A stretch of 64,000 nt of DNA from Glaciecola sp964621345 (GCA_964621345.1 CAZUON010000013.1:5315-69314); one strand, 5' to 3'. Counted from the first letter of the stretch, positions 54,342-64,000 are shown. The notes: generated by a model from the sequence alone, not told the origin. Numbers and translations are program-made.

Positions 54342-55207
54342 AGTGAATTTCCTCGAGCAAAATTTCTCATGTTGCGAAGTGTAATTGTAGTTTCAAACGC
54401 TTGGTAATAATTGTTGTCTGGCGCGGTGATGACGGCTTCATTTAGCAAACGGAATGTTGCGGGTTGATCAAGGTTAACCTGACCTTCACCTTTTAACGCA
54501 ATCGCCAAGCGCACGGCCACCACTTGGGCATTAGCAGCATAAGCGACTGGCAATTCTGAGGCATCCACATATCGAACAGGAACAGAGCGCTGCGCTGGGT
54601 CGTTAGGGTCGGTTATACCATATAAAACCTGAAAGCTAAGGACATCGTCCAACAGAGTAAATGCAGCATCACCCGCATGGCCAACTGCGGCTTTTTGCCC
54701 ACGCAACACTCGTCCATCGTAGCCCCGACATTGCAATTGGCCGTTATTGACAAAATATTCGTTTACCACATAAAACTCTTCATCGGCAAGTGGATAACCA
54801 AGTTTAAAGCCTCGGCAGTCTCTCGGCGCTTGCAGGCTAACAACTAAAGTATCGTTAGCACCGTTGATACCTTGTAAGGACCCAAGTGCCACTCGATTAG
54901 CAAAATCGCCTGGCACTGGAATGGGATTGCTGCGAACAAAGGCTTCTTCTTCAACAATATCAACTAACTGATTAAGATTTGGGTCTAGCACATCATAACG
55001 GCCCGTCATCATAAGCTCTTGGCGCATTCTAGATATAATGAAGCGACCACTCTCTTGTGCGTTAGCAATCGCTCGGTTAAGACCATCGGTAACGGTATTG
55101 CTCGATAATATTTGAATAACTGCGCCCGATATAATTAAACCGAGTACCAGCGATATCATTAATTCGACAAGGGTAAAACCCTTTTGTTTAGAACGGTTAT
55201 TGCTCAT
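54338..55207 (-). CDS. pilW: Type IV minor pilin PilW
   Basis: The start is ATG 55207, forming ATGA with the pilV stop and giving 289 residues. The leader MSNNRSKQKG (cut after G10) is followed by FTLVELMISLVLGLIISGAV with the conserved E15. The large C-terminal globular domain is PilW-like. It is part of the pilV-pilW-pilX-pilY1-pilE operon. Confidence 0.92.
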   Translation of the reverse strand: MSNNRSKQKGFTLVELMISLVLGLIISGAVIQILSSNTVTDGLNRAIANAQESGRFIISRMRQELMMTGRYDVLDPNLNQLVDIVEEEAFVRSNPIPVPGDFANRVALGSLQGINGANDTLVVSLQAPRDCRGFKLGYPLADEEFYVVNEYFVNNGQLQCRGYDGRVLRGQKAAVGHAGDAAFTLLDDVLSFQVLYGITDPNDPAQRSVPVRYVDASELPVAYAANAQVVAVRLAIALKGEGQVNLDQPATFRLLNEAVITAPDNNYYQAFETTITLRNMRNFARGNSL

Positions 55208-55806
55208 AGTGCGACCTGCAAGATCACGCAATCGGTGTCAGATGCACCAACAGCGTTACAATTAGCATTAGCTACCCTGTTGCCATCGCGCCATCCAACG
55301 GAGGGCCAACTCACCGTAATAAAATGCAGGGAACCAGCGGTGCACGCGTCAGCATCACCCACTACCCGATCGTTACAGGTCACCGCAATCGATGTATTAG
55401 GATTAGATTCGACAGCGGCGCAAGACATTTGATAGGCGTCAAACTCAGCAATTTGATCTGCACTACAAGTATTCGCCTGACAATCAGTAACGGCAGCTGG
55501 GATGTTAATACAATGGCATTGATATAAGTCGCCAGATGGACACGATAGACCTGTGAAGTTATAGTTATCAGGATCAAAATACGCATTATCTACTACAAAT
55601 CCATCTGTAGTAGCAGAAGGAACAACACTCGCTCGCAGGCGCTCACTCATCTGCTGAGCAACCATAACCGCTTGAGTGCGAGATAACGCATCTTTGTTCG
55701 AAAACGACCCAATGAACTGCATTGAGGCAACGCCCAGCAGCCCTATCGATAAAATAAATAAAGTAATTAGCACTTCAATCATGCCAATGCCACGCTGTTT
55801 CTTCAA
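55204..55806 (-). CDS. pilV: Type IV minor pilin PilV
   Basis: I prefer TTG 55806 over ATG 55854: AAGGG lies seven bases before it, and the resulting leader MKKQRG, cut after G6, puts the conserved glutamate at position 5 (IGMIEVLITLFIL). This gives 200 residues. The protein has several cysteines in the C-terminal part. It is the first gene of the minor pilin operon; no promoter was confidently identified in the 180 bases before it. Confidence 0.87.
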   Translation of the reverse strand: MKKQRGIGMIEVLITLFILSIGLLGVASMQFIGSFSNKDALSRTQAVMVAQQMSERLRASVVPSATTDGFVVDNAYFDPDNYNFTGLSCPSGDLYQCHCINIPAAVTDCQANTCSADQIAEFDAYQMSCAAVESNPNTSIAVTCNDRVVGDADACTAGSLHFITVSWPSVGWRDGNRVANANCNAVGASDTDCVILQVAL

Positions 55807-55987
55807 AGTTATTCCCTTATCATTGGAACCGTTTCGGCCTACTATATTCAACATTGTTCACACATTAAACTTTTGCCATATAAGCACTTTACCGGCATTA
55901 ATCAATTAATGGTTATTTTGATTGAGTCTAAGGTATTAAATTAAAAACAGAACTGCACACAAGTATTTAATTAATGCTTAGGTATAT

Positions 55988-56932
55988 TTACAGTACTTGC
56001 TTTACCCTTAACTCCTTAGGTACTGCGAATTCGATGTTTTCTAAGCGCCCTGGACGCTCAGTAGAAGTTGTTGCTCCCCACTCTGTTAGCTTGTCTACTA
56101 CGCCTTGAACTAGCACCTCAGGTGCAGAGGCACCAGCAGTCACTCCCACATGTTCAACCCCATCAAGCCAGTCTTTTTCGATACAGTCTTGGTCAGCTAT
56201 GAGGTATGACTGTGCACCCATTTTTTGTGCCAGTTCACGTAGCCGATTTGAATTTGAGCTATTTTGCGCGCCAACAACCAACAGTACCTCACAATCACCG
56301 GCAAGATCTCGAACCGCATCTTGGCGATTTTGCGTGGCATAACAAATATCATCTTTACGAGGACCATCGATTTTTGGAAACTTTTCACGCAGCGCTTCAA
56401 TGACATCAGCAGTATCATCCACTGATAATGTGGTTTGACTACAATAGTAAAGTTCATCGGGGTTGTTGACTTCAAGCACCTGTACATCTGCAATTGACTC
56501 AACTAAATAAATTCCCCCATTCGGATTGCTATATTGGCCCATGGTACCCTCTACTTCAGGATGACCATGATGACCAATCAATACACATTCTGTACCACGC
56601 TTGCTTGCGCGCATAACTTCCATATGCACTTTTGTCACTAGCGGACAGGTTGCATCAAAAACTTTTAAACCTCTATCGTCCGCCTCATTACGAACCTGCT
56701 GTGAGACCCCGTGCGCCGAAAATATTACAATTGCATCATCTGGTACTTCGCTCAGTTCATCAACAAAAAATGCACCACGAGCTTTTAAGCCATCTACCAC
56801 AAAACGGTTGTGAACAACTTCATGGCGAACATAAATGGGTGGCCCAAATATTTCCAATGCGCGTTCAACAATCGTTATGGCTCTGTCAACTCCTGCACAA
56901 AAGCCACGTGGGTTAGCTAAATGTATTTGCAC
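55988..56932 (-). CDS. ispH: 4-hydroxy-3-methylbut-2-enyl diphosphate reductase
   Basis: The 314-residue iron-sulfur enzyme carries the three cluster cysteines: C12 in PRGFCAGVDRA, C96 in DATCPLV, and C197 in DICYATQNRQ. It makes IPP and DMAPP in the last MEP-pathway step, downstream of dxs in this window. The start is GTG, 10 bases after fkpB. The gene lies in ileS-lspA-fkpB-ispH. Confidence 0.96.
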   Translation of the reverse strand: MQIHLANPRGFCAGVDRAITIVERALEIFGPPIYVRHEVVHNRFVVDGLKARGAFFVDELSEVPDDAIVIFSAHGVSQQVRNEADDRGLKVFDATCPLVTKVHMEVMRASKRGTECVLIGHHGHPEVEGTMGQYSNPNGGIYLVESIADVQVLEVNNPDELYYCSQTTLSVDDTADVIEALREKFPKIDGPRKDDICYATQNRQDAVRDLAGDCEVLLVVGAQNSSNSNRLRELAQKMGAQSYLIADQDCIEKDWLDGVEHVGVTAGASAPEVLVQGVVDKLTEWGATTSTERPGRLENIEFAVPKELRVKQVL

Positions 56933-56941
56933 CTATATTTC

Positions 56942-57385
56942 CTATTTTACGTCTATGATCTCAACATCAAAAATCACATCTTGGCCTGCCAAGGGATGGT
57001 TAAAGTCAACGGTCACCGACTGACCCGCGATGCTCCTGATTATTCCAGGTACTTCGCTTCCATCTGGCTGCCCAAATCCCATTATCATGCCTTCTTTTAA
57101 GTCAGCATCTGCGGCGAACTTACTCTTATCCACGTGATAAATATTGTCAGGATTAGGTAAACCGAAAGCGTCGTTAGCATTGATTGTAAAAGCTTTTTTA
57201 TCACCAAGCTTCAATCCAAGCAAACATTTTTCGAAATTTGGTGTCAAACTTCCGTCACCAATGACCATTTTAGCGGGCTTATTATTCACTCTGGTACTGT
57301 CTACCGCTGAGCCGTCAGTGAGAGTTAAGTCAAAGTGCAGAATTATTTCACTTTTTTCGCCAATTACCTTTGCGGTATCACTCAT
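56942..57385 (-). CDS. fkpB: FKBP-type peptidyl-prolyl isomerase FkpB (SlpA)
   Basis: The 147-residue protein is a short SlyD-like FKBP without a histidine-rich tail. The core has DGSAVDSTRVNNKPAKMVIGDG and the family end DFNHPLAGQDVIFDVEIIDVK. It overlaps lspA by eight bases, in the conserved lspA-fkpB-ispH order. Confidence 0.95.
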   Translation of the reverse strand: MSDTAKVIGEKSEIILHFDLTLTDGSAVDSTRVNNKPAKMVIGDGSLTPNFEKCLLGLKLGDKKAFTINANDAFGLPNPDNIYHVDKSKFAADADLKEGMIMGFGQPDGSEVPGIIRSIAGQSVTVDFNHPLAGQDVIFDVEIIDVK

Positions 57386-57875
57386 TGTCTTTTGTCTCTT
57401 TATTTACAAACATATCAATAATTAACAACGCTGCACCTATAAAAATCGCGGAGTCTGCTACGTTGAATGCTGGCCAGTGGTAAGTGTTATAATAAAAATC
57501 AAGAAAATCAATTACGTAACCATGCAAAATACGATCAAGTACGTTTCCTAAAGCGCCGCCCAAAATAAAGCTAAAGGCAACTGGCAACAATATTTGCTCT
57601 TTTGTTGACTGGCGCAACCACCATACAATAACCGCGCTGACGATTAATGCTAAAGCACTTAAAAAATAACGCTGCCAACCTCCCGCATCGTAAAGAATAC
57701 TAAACGCAGCGCCATAGTTATGAACGTATGTAAGATTAAAAAATGGCAAAACTTGTATGGACTGATACAGGTCCATACTGCCAACAATGGCTTGTTTGGT
57801 AACTTGGTCTAACACAATTGCGATAAGACTAATCCATGTGAACCGTAAGCCCGTGGTGCGCAATAACTTAAGCAT
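57378..57875 (-). CDS. lspA: Lipoprotein signal peptidase
   Basis: The start is ATG 57875 (165 residues; E. coli has 164), which overlaps the ileS stop by eight bases. Four membrane helices hold the catalytic aspartates in ALGNVLDR and FNVADSAI. It removes signal peptides of prolipoproteins such as BamD. The frame extends 13 codons into ileS, which I reject. Confidence 0.95.
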   Translation of the reverse strand: MLKLLRTTGLRFTWISLIAIVLDQVTKQAIVGSMDLYQSIQVLPFFNLTYVHNYGAAFSILYDAGGWQRYFLSALALIVSAVIVWWLRQSTKEQILLPVAFSFILGGALGNVLDRILHGYVIDFLDFYYNTYHWPAFNVADSAIFIGAALLIIDMFVNKETKDNE

Positions 57876-60675
57876 AATGACGCACTTCCCCATCACCATC
57901 GACATTTTCAACACAGCGATTACACAGTTCAGGGTGCTCTGGATGTTGTCCTACGTCTTCTTTAATATGCCAACATCTTGTGCATTTTGTACCGGCAGCA
58001 TTGCTAACCGATACAGCGATTGTCCCATCTTCGCTTAACGTAGCATCAGCAGGACGTTGAGCTATATCTGCCACCGCAGCTTCGGAGGTGATCAGCACAA
58101 AGCGCAGCTCATCTTTCAATTGCGCAAGTCTGCTATGAAGAGTTGGGTTAGCATACACCGTAACACTAGCCTCTAGTGAGCTACCAATGACCTTATCTTT
58201 ACGTGCGACTTCAAGTGCATTGTTCACTTCCGTCTTAATCGCAATAATCGCTTGCCAAAAGTCATCATCCATTGCATTTTCCACTTCCGGAAGCTCGGTA
58301 TACCAATGATCGGTAAATACAAATTCTGAGCGTTCACCGGGCATCGCTTCCCAAACTTCTTGCGCGGTAAAACTCATAATTGGAGCCATCCATCTCACCA
58401 TCGCTTCTGCAATGTAATACAGAGCAGTTTGACATGAGCGTCTTGCGATACTGTCCGCTTTTGCGGTGTATTGTCTGTCTTTAATAATATCCAAATAGAA
58501 GCTACCAAGCTCGATGGAGCAAAATTGCATCATTGACTGACACACAATCAACATGTCGTATTTGTCGTACGCCTCGGTAATTTGTTGTTGAATCTTTTTA
58601 GTACGCGAGACCATCCAAGCATCCAAGGCAACCATATCTTTCGGGTCGACCATATCAGTAGCAGGATTAAAACCATTTAAATTCGCGAGTAAAAAACGAC
58701 AGGTATTACGGATACGACGATAGGCATCTGCAGAACGTTTGAGTATTTCATCGCTAACGGTCATTTCACCGCGATAATCAGTAGATGCAGCCCATAAGCG
58801 TAAAATATCTGCACCGAGTTTGTTCGTAACCTCTTGCGGTGCAACTACATTGCCCAGGGACTTAGACATTTTTTTACCGTGCGCATCTACCGTAAAACCA
58901 TGAGTTAATACTTCTTTGTAAGGCGCATGTCCGTGCATAGCCACAGAACTCATCAGCGAGGACATAAACCAACCACGGTGTTGGTCAGACCCTTCAAGAT
59001 ATAAATCAGCAGACGCCGGGATGTCGTCGCGACGCTCTACTACAAAGTAATGGGTCACTCCTGAGTCAAACCATACGTCGAGGGTGTCGGTGACTTTGTC
59101 GTAATCTTCGGCATCATCACCAATAAGTGTTTCATTCGGTAAATCCCACCATGCTTGAATACCTGACTTTTCGACTTCAAGCGCGACTTTTTCCATAATG
59201 CTTGCACTATCAGGGTGTAGTTCGCCAGTTTGCTTGTGAATAAATAAAGCAATAGGCACGCCCCAAGTACGTTGGCGAGAAATACACCAGTCTGGTCGGC
59301 CCTCCACCATGCTCGTGATTCGGTTCTGTCCCCAATCTGGGATCCATTTGGTTTTTTCAATTTCCTTGATGGATTCGGCTCGCAGTCCTTTTTTATCCAT
59401 ACTGATAAACCACTGCGGAGTCGCACGGAAAATAATAGGCGTTTTATGTCTCCAGCAATGCGGATAACTGTGCTCATATTTAACATTCAATACCAATGCA
59501 CCGGCATCACTTAGAGCCTGAACAATGTTGTCGTTTGCTTTGAAAACGTGCTGTCCAGCAAAGTGTGGTGTATTTTCTAAATACACACCGTTTGCGCCTA
59601 CCGGATTATACACGTCGATATCGTAGAGCTTACCTACGTTGAAATCGTCAACCCCGTGTGCGGGTGCTGTGTGCACACACCCTGTACCTGACTCAGTAGT
59701 CACGTGGTCGCCTAAAATCAATGGCACGCTTAAATCTAATAAAGGATGTTTTACCATTGCGCGTTCAAGCGCTTGGCCTTTACATTCGGCTAATACTGAA
59801 AATTCGCTTACATCGTAACGCTTCATGCAGCTTTCGACTAAATCACTTGCCACAATATAGTGTTTATTTTGCCCGTCTTTAAGCAACTCAACCAAAGCGT
59901 AATTAAGCTCAGGATGAAGACTGATAGCGCGGTTCGCCGGAATCGTCCAAGGTGTTGTCGTCCAAATAACAAGCGAAGCGTTTGATGCATCTGCACCAAA
60001 GGCGGCAGAGACTTTATCAACATCGTCTATGGCAAATGCCACATCTATTGCAGGCGATACTTTATCTTGATATTCCACTTCAGCTTCGGCAAGTGCTGAG
60101 CCACAATCTGTGCACCAATGTACTGGCTTAAATCCTTTTTCTAAATGCCCTGAAGTAACAATTTTAGCTAACGCACGAATAATGTTGGCCTCAGAAGAGA
60201 ACTCCATCGTTTTATAAGGGTTATTCCACTCGCCAAGTACGCCTAAACGGATAAAGTCTTTGCACTGACCATCTATTTGGCGCTGCGCATAGGCACGGCA
60301 CTTTTCTCTAAATTCAGCAACTGAGACTTTTTTGCCTGGCTTACCCACTTTCTTCTCAACCATGAGCTCAATAGGCAAACCGTGACAATCCCAACCGGGG
60401 ACGTAAGGGGCATCAAAGCCAGACAGTGTTTTTGACTTAACAATAATATCTTTTAATATCTTATTTACGGCGTGGCCAATGTGAATATCACCGTTGGCAT
60501 AAGGAGGGCCGTCGTGCAATATGAAAGGAGTCGCACCCTGACGCGATTCTCGAATGCGCTGATACAAATCTTTACTTGTCCACTGCTTCAGCATTTGTGG
60601 CTCGCGCTGGGCTAAGTTACCACGCATCGGAAATGCTGTTTCAGGTAAGTTAAGCGTTGATTTGTATTCACTCAT
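57868..60675 (-). CDS. ileS: Isoleucyl-tRNA synthetase
   Basis: The 935-residue class I synthetase has the HIGH motif in NGDIHIGHAVNK, KMSKSLG near residue 600, the CP1 editing domain, and a C-terminal zinc site formed by CTRCWHIKE and CNRCVENV. It charges tRNA-Ile and edits valine. It precedes lspA with overlapping ends. Confidence 0.98.
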   Translation of the reverse strand: MSEYKSTLNLPETAFPMRGNLAQREPQMLKQWTSKDLYQRIRESRQGATPFILHDGPPYANGDIHIGHAVNKILKDIIVKSKTLSGFDAPYVPGWDCHGLPIELMVEKKVGKPGKKVSVAEFREKCRAYAQRQIDGQCKDFIRLGVLGEWNNPYKTMEFSSEANIIRALAKIVTSGHLEKGFKPVHWCTDCGSALAEAEVEYQDKVSPAIDVAFAIDDVDKVSAAFGADASNASLVIWTTTPWTIPANRAISLHPELNYALVELLKDGQNKHYIVASDLVESCMKRYDVSEFSVLAECKGQALERAMVKHPLLDLSVPLILGDHVTTESGTGCVHTAPAHGVDDFNVGKLYDIDVYNPVGANGVYLENTPHFAGQHVFKANDNIVQALSDAGALVLNVKYEHSYPHCWRHKTPIIFRATPQWFISMDKKGLRAESIKEIEKTKWIPDWGQNRITSMVEGRPDWCISRQRTWGVPIALFIHKQTGELHPDSASIMEKVALEVEKSGIQAWWDLPNETLIGDDAEDYDKVTDTLDVWFDSGVTHYFVVERRDDIPASADLYLEGSDQHRGWFMSSLMSSVAMHGHAPYKEVLTHGFTVDAHGKKMSKSLGNVVAPQEVTNKLGADILRLWAASTDYRGEMTVSDEILKRSADAYRRIRNTCRFLLANLNGFNPATDMVDPKDMVALDAWMVSRTKKIQQQITEAYDKYDMLIVCQSMMQFCSIELGSFYLDIIKDRQYTAKADSIARRSCQTALYYIAEAMVRWMAPIMSFTAQEVWEAMPGERSEFVFTDHWYTELPEVENAMDDDFWQAIIAIKTEVNNALEVARKDKVIGSSLEASVTVYANPTLHSRLAQLKDELRFVLITSEAAVADIAQRPADATLSEDGTIAVSVSNAAGTKCTRCWHIKEDVGQHPEHPELCNRCVENVDGDGEVRHYA

Positions 60676-60760
60676 TATGTATTTCCATGTTTATTAAAGT
60701 TGTTTTAGTTCAAGGCATTTTTTGCTTGTACTGTTTTAATTTGTATTGCTAAGCACCATG

Positions 60761-61693
60761 CTAATATGGGGTGTTAGCAAAGAATGCACGTGCATCCGTA
60801 GCATCTTTCTCTATCTGTTGTTTTAACTGTGAAAAACTATCAAATTTCACCTCATCTCTGATTTTACTCATAAACTCAATCTGGATACGCTTCGCATAAA
60901 GATTGCCCGTAAAATCAAACACATGAGTTTCTAACTGTAATCTCTGACCATTTAATGTTGGTCGATATCCTAAATTGGCGACCCCTTCAAAAAATTCGCC
61001 ATCTACATAAGCTTTTACTGCAAACACACCGTAAACCGGGGCCTTGTGACGCCGAAGAAGTACATTTGCAGTAGGGAAACCAATCGTACGGCCGTTTTTT
61101 TCGCCATGTACCACTTTCCCCGAAATACTATAGGCTTTGCCGAGCATATTGCTCGCTTTAGCAAAGTTCCCTTGGCTTAAAGCCTCTCTCACCGCGGTGG
61201 AGCTTATTCTGCAATTGTCTACAACAAAACTCTGCGTACTTACCACATCAAAGGCGTGTTCACTTGCAGCTTTTTGCAAAAAGTGAAAATCGCCTGCTCG
61301 TTTGTGACCAAAGCGAAAATCATCCCCAACCACCAAAAATTTCACACCAAGCTTATCTACCAGTAAGTCTTTTACAAAGGCTTTTGGAGATTGTGCGGCA
61401 AACTCCTTTGAAAAACTTACGCACAAAAGCCGGTCAACGCCCAGCGCCTTGAGGGCTTCATATTTATCACGTAAACGAGACAGGCGCGCCGGCGCAACTG
61501 CGGGGGCAAAAACTTCTTCTGGCTGAGGCTCAAATACCATAACGGCAGAGGGCACTCCTAAAGCCTTTGCTTTATCGATAAGATTGAGTAGCACCGCTTG
61601 ATGCCCTTTATGCACACCGTCAAACTTACCAATAGTTAACGCGCATCCCCGATGGGAAGCGTTGATATTATGAATGCCTCTAATTAATTCCAC
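60761..61693 (-). CDS. ribF: Bifunctional riboflavin kinase / FMN adenylyltransferase
   Basis: The 310-residue protein has the nucleotidyl transferase motif GKFDGVHKGHQ at the N-terminus and a C-terminal flavokinase domain (about 185-310, GRTIGFPTANV). It turns riboflavin into FMN and FAD, using the vitamin made by the 12-17 kb operon. The start is GTG. It precedes ileS by 85 bases. Confidence 0.96.
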   Translation of the reverse strand: MELIRGIHNINASHRGCALTIGKFDGVHKGHQAVLLNLIDKAKALGVPSAVMVFEPQPEEVFAPAVAPARLSRLRDKYEALKALGVDRLLCVSFSKEFAAQSPKAFVKDLLVDKLGVKFLVVGDDFRFGHKRAGDFHFLQKAASEHAFDVVSTQSFVVDNCRISSTAVREALSQGNFAKASNMLGKAYSISGKVVHGEKNGRTIGFPTANVLLRRHKAPVYGVFAVKAYVDGEFFEGVANLGYRPTLNGQRLQLETHVFDFTGNLYAKRIQIEFMSKIRDEVKFDSFSQLKQQIEKDATDARAFFANTPY

Positions 61694-61870
61694 AGATAAA
61701 TCTACTTACTAGCCTGTTCGTCAGTTTAAAGGCGCTATACTGCCATTCGTTACACAAAGCGTATCATTATAAATATAAAATAGACCACAAAAGCACGCCA
61801 CAAAGCGCTAGATTATAGCCGACTACGCCGCGTTTACCAATGCTATAAACGTTTATTTATCCAACTCAAT

Positions 61871-63445
61871 TCAGGCAGAATCAATCTGTTTGTCTTGACT
61901 TACAAAGTCTCTCAATCGAAGGCCAAAGACAACACCACTTAGGCCATAACTCACGACCCCAATGGCAATGACAAAGCCAAGTGAATAGAGCCTCTGTGTA
62001 AAGACTTGTCCTTCCCAATTTAACCCCTGCATGTACCATATTAAGGTAGCGACCATAAAGAAAGTTGCGAACAGCACTTTACACAAAAATAACCAAGTTC
62101 GTTTAGATACTTTATATACGCCTTGTTGCGCTAGTTTACGGTACAACAGAAAGGCATTTAAAGTACCCGATAAAGCAGTTGCAGCGGCTAAGCCTACATA
62201 GCCAAATGGCACAGCTAAGATGAGATTAAATACCATATTTGCTGCCATTGTCATGATGCCATACCGTACCGGGGTTTTAGTGTCTTGGCGGCTATAAAAA
62301 GCGGGAGCGAATATTTTAACCAACATGAATGACAACAAACCACACGAATAGGCCATTAAGCTCAAAGAGGCCATATAACTATCTTCTATAGTAAATTCAC
62401 CGCGCTGGAAAATCACGAGAATCAAGGGCATGGCTAATACAAAAAGTGCGGCGGCTGCTGGAATACCTAAACACGCGATGAGTCGAACAGCCCAATCAAT
62501 ATTGGCGGCAAAAGCATGCTTATCAGATTGCACATGATTGCGCGACAAAGTAGGCAAAATCACTGTGGCGATTGCGATGCCAAACAAGCCGAGAGGAAAC
62601 TCAAGCAAACGATCTGAGTAATAAAGCCAGCTAATTGCGTTGGTCATTAAAAAGCTGGCAATGATGGTATCAAGTAATAGGTTTATCTGACTGACTGAAA
62701 CGCCAAAAAGCGCAGGTATCATTAATTTACGCACCTTTGCCACATTTGGGTCTTGCCAACCCCACTTTGGCTTTATAAGCAAGCCGACTCTGTACAAAAA
62801 CGGTAACTGGAAGAGGAGTTGTGCAATTCCCCCAAAAAGCACGCCCAACGCAAGCGCAAATGAAGGAACCTCAAATGCATCCGCGAACAAATACGCACAT
62901 AAAATAATCGATATGTTTAGCAGTACTGGCGTAAACGCCGCCACGGCAAATCTATTTAGTGTATTTAGGATGGCACCAGCGAAACCCGTTAAGCTGATAA
63001 AGAAAATGTAGGGAAACGTCAGTTTGAGCATAATTGATGCAAGCTCAAACTTGATACCAGAGGGTTCATCATTTAAGTAATCGATAAACCAACCCATACC
63101 AAACAAAGCGGCTAATACCGAAGAGCCTAGCACTCCGAATATGGCAGTAAAAAAGACAACTACGCCCAGCGTACCCGAGACTTTAGCAACAAAGTCTTGT
63201 AACTCAGCTTTATCACCTCTGTTATGAATTTCTGTGAGGACAGGGATAAAGGCTTGCGTAAAAGCCCCCTCTGCAAATAAGCGCCTTAAAAAATTAGGAA
63301 TTTTATTTGCAAAGATAAATATATCAGCAGCAGCGCCCGCACCGAGTATATAGGCAATCACAACGTCTCGAACCAAGCCAAGCACGCGTGAAAGCAAGGT
63401 CATAGCGCTAACAATGATGCCCGCTTTAAGTAATTTTTTTGCCAA
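61871..63445 (-). CDS. murJ: Lipid II flippase MurJ
   Basis: The 524-residue protein has about 14 membrane helices and the MurJ N-terminus (MAKKLLKAGIIVSAMTLLSRVLGLVRD). It flips lipid II across the inner membrane for cell-wall synthesis. The start is TTG with AAGGA eight bases before it. The order murJ-ribF-ileS is conserved, with rpsT divergent upstream. Confidence 0.95.
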   Translation of the reverse strand: MAKKLLKAGIIVSAMTLLSRVLGLVRDVVIAYILGAGAAADIFIFANKIPNFLRRLFAEGAFTQAFIPVLTEIHNRGDKAELQDFVAKVSGTLGVVVFFTAIFGVLGSSVLAALFGMGWFIDYLNDEPSGIKFELASIMLKLTFPYIFFISLTGFAGAILNTLNRFAVAAFTPVLLNISIILCAYLFADAFEVPSFALALGVLFGGIAQLLFQLPFLYRVGLLIKPKWGWQDPNVAKVRKLMIPALFGVSVSQINLLLDTIIASFLMTNAISWLYYSDRLLEFPLGLFGIAIATVILPTLSRNHVQSDKHAFAANIDWAVRLIACLGIPAAAALFVLAMPLILVIFQRGEFTIEDSYMASLSLMAYSCGLLSFMLVKIFAPAFYSRQDTKTPVRYGIMTMAANMVFNLILAVPFGYVGLAAATALSGTLNAFLLYRKLAQQGVYKVSKRTWLFLCKVLFATFFMVATLIWYMQGLNWEGQVFTQRLYSLGFVIAIGVVSYGLSGVVFGLRLRDFVSQDKQIDSA

Positions 63446-63779
63446 CGACTAAATCCTTGCGTAACAGTAGTGTTTTTTGCATCTTAGCGACAATAACAGG
63501 CTTGGCAACGGACCAAAAATAAGCACTGATAAAACGAAGTGCGGTCACTTTACTGCAAAGCTTCATGAGTTAAAATACCGCTATGATGAGTATAACGAAA
63601 TTTACTAATCCTAGCGATAAAAGCCCCTTGGCTTTTGTGGTCACTTACTACTTTCAAGCAAATATCGACAAAACTAAAGATAATTCATATTAATTTAGCT
63701 ACGTGCATTGACAAAATCCGCAAATAACTAGATAATCCGCACCCTCAATTTTGACATGAATCTATTTAGGAGTTACACC
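63446..63779. other. 334-base divergent region between murJ and rpsT
   Basis: The only clear signal is the rpsT promoter at its right end. The rest is AT-rich. A short repeat AAAAGCCCCTTGGCTTTT (about 63619-63636) forms a small hairpin of unknown role. No gene is visible. Confidence 0.6.
63708..63736 (+). promoter_or_regulatory. Sigma-70 promoter of rpsT
   Basis: TTGACA (63708-63713), a 17-base spacer and GATAAT (63731-63736) form a near-perfect housekeeping promoter. The predicted start near 63743 leaves a leader of about 37 bases. Confidence 0.85.
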
Positions 63780-64000
63780 TTGGCTAACATCAAGTCTGCT
63801 AAGAAACGTGCGATTCAATCTGAAAAGCGTCGCCAGCATAACGCTAGCCGTCGCTCAATGACGCGTACTTGCATTAAGAAAGTTATTGCCGCTATCGAAG
63901 CAGGAAATAAAGAAGCTGCACAAGCTGCATTTACAGCTGCAGTTCCTGTGTTAGACAGAATGGCAACTAAAGGTCTTATTCACAAGAATAAAGCTGCTCG
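63780..64000 (+). CDS. rpsT: 30S ribosomal protein S20, start of gene (cut by window end)
   Basis: The 73 visible codons begin at TTG with AGGAG eight bases upstream and encode MANIKSAKKRAIQSEKRR and IHKNKAAR, close to E. coli S20. E. coli rpsT also starts at UUG, which makes it sensitive to autoregulation. About 14 residues at the C-terminus lie outside the window. Confidence 0.97.
   Translation, partial: MANIKSAKKRAIQSEKRRQHNASRRSMTRTCIKKVIAAIEAGNKEAAQAAFTAAVPVLDRMATKGLIHKNKAA

Overview
The window is a stretch of core chromosome from a marine-type gammaproteobacterium, most likely an Alteromonadales member close to Alteromonas, Glaciecola or Paraglaciecola. That placement is an inference from gene content and order: a pomAB-type flagellar stator pair, rpoE-rseABC-lepA-lepB-rnc-era, murJ/ribF-ileS-lspA-fkpB-ispH next to a type IV minor pilin cluster, and close protein resemblance to Vibrio, Shewanella and E. 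coli families. I found no insertion sequence, prophage, CRISPR array, tRNA or rRNA. Genes are tightly packed.

Region by region. 1-6.8 kb: the end of bamD, then an ECF sigma factor with its zinc-cupin anti-sigma factor (ChrR type), a LON-domain protein, and a divergent five-gene operon (NTF2-like, short-chain dehydrogenase, FAD oxidoreductase, DUF1365, Cfa-like methyltransferase). A good match to the ChrR-sigma promoter precedes the operon. This is the most accessory-looking and most interesting part. 6.8-8.5 kb: the stator genes pomA and pomB behind a FliA-type promoter. 8.7-11.8 kb: xseB-ispA-dxs (isoprenoid precursors). 11.8-17.8 kb (minus strand): nrdR-ribD-ribE-ribBA-ribH-nusB-thiL-pgpA, the riboflavin operon. 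18-22.4 kb: glyA, a solitary lpxD, and ettA. 22.5-27.2 kb: a large PAS/coiled-coil/HPt-like protein and a membrane-anchored coiled-coil protein, both unassigned. 27.2-34.4 kb: radA, a tandem PilZ protein, serB, ytjB, a TatD nuclease and pdxH. 34.5-41.9 kb (minus): the envelope-stress sigma factor RpoE with rseABC, followed by lepA, lepB, rnc and era; a canonical RpoE autoregulatory promoter is visible. 42.1-48.4 kb: nadB, a MaoC-like protein, sdhE-ygfX divergent from ygfZ-slyD, and nadE-glnB. 48.5-55.8 kb: type IV minor pilins, with fimT facing a pilV-pilW-pilX-pilY1-pilE operon across a 24-bp-stem two-way terminator. 56-63.4 kb (minus): ribF, ileS, lspA, fkpB, ispH and murJ. The window ends inside rpsT on the plus strand.

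How the genes work together. The first operon looks like a sigma/ChrR-controlled response to singlet oxygen or lipid oxidation. Its methyltransferase lacks two residues of the classical cyclopropane-synthase bicarbonate site, so the product may be a different modified fatty acid. Two separate extracytoplasmic sigma systems (ChrR type and RseA type) occur in one window. The riboflavin operon carries a RibBA whose cyclohydrolase half has lost its zinc cysteines. The PilY1 adhesin has its von Willebrand domain split by a duplicated beta domain. Where I changed a start codon I used ribosome-binding sites, overlaps with the upstream gene, or family length, and I say so in the entry.
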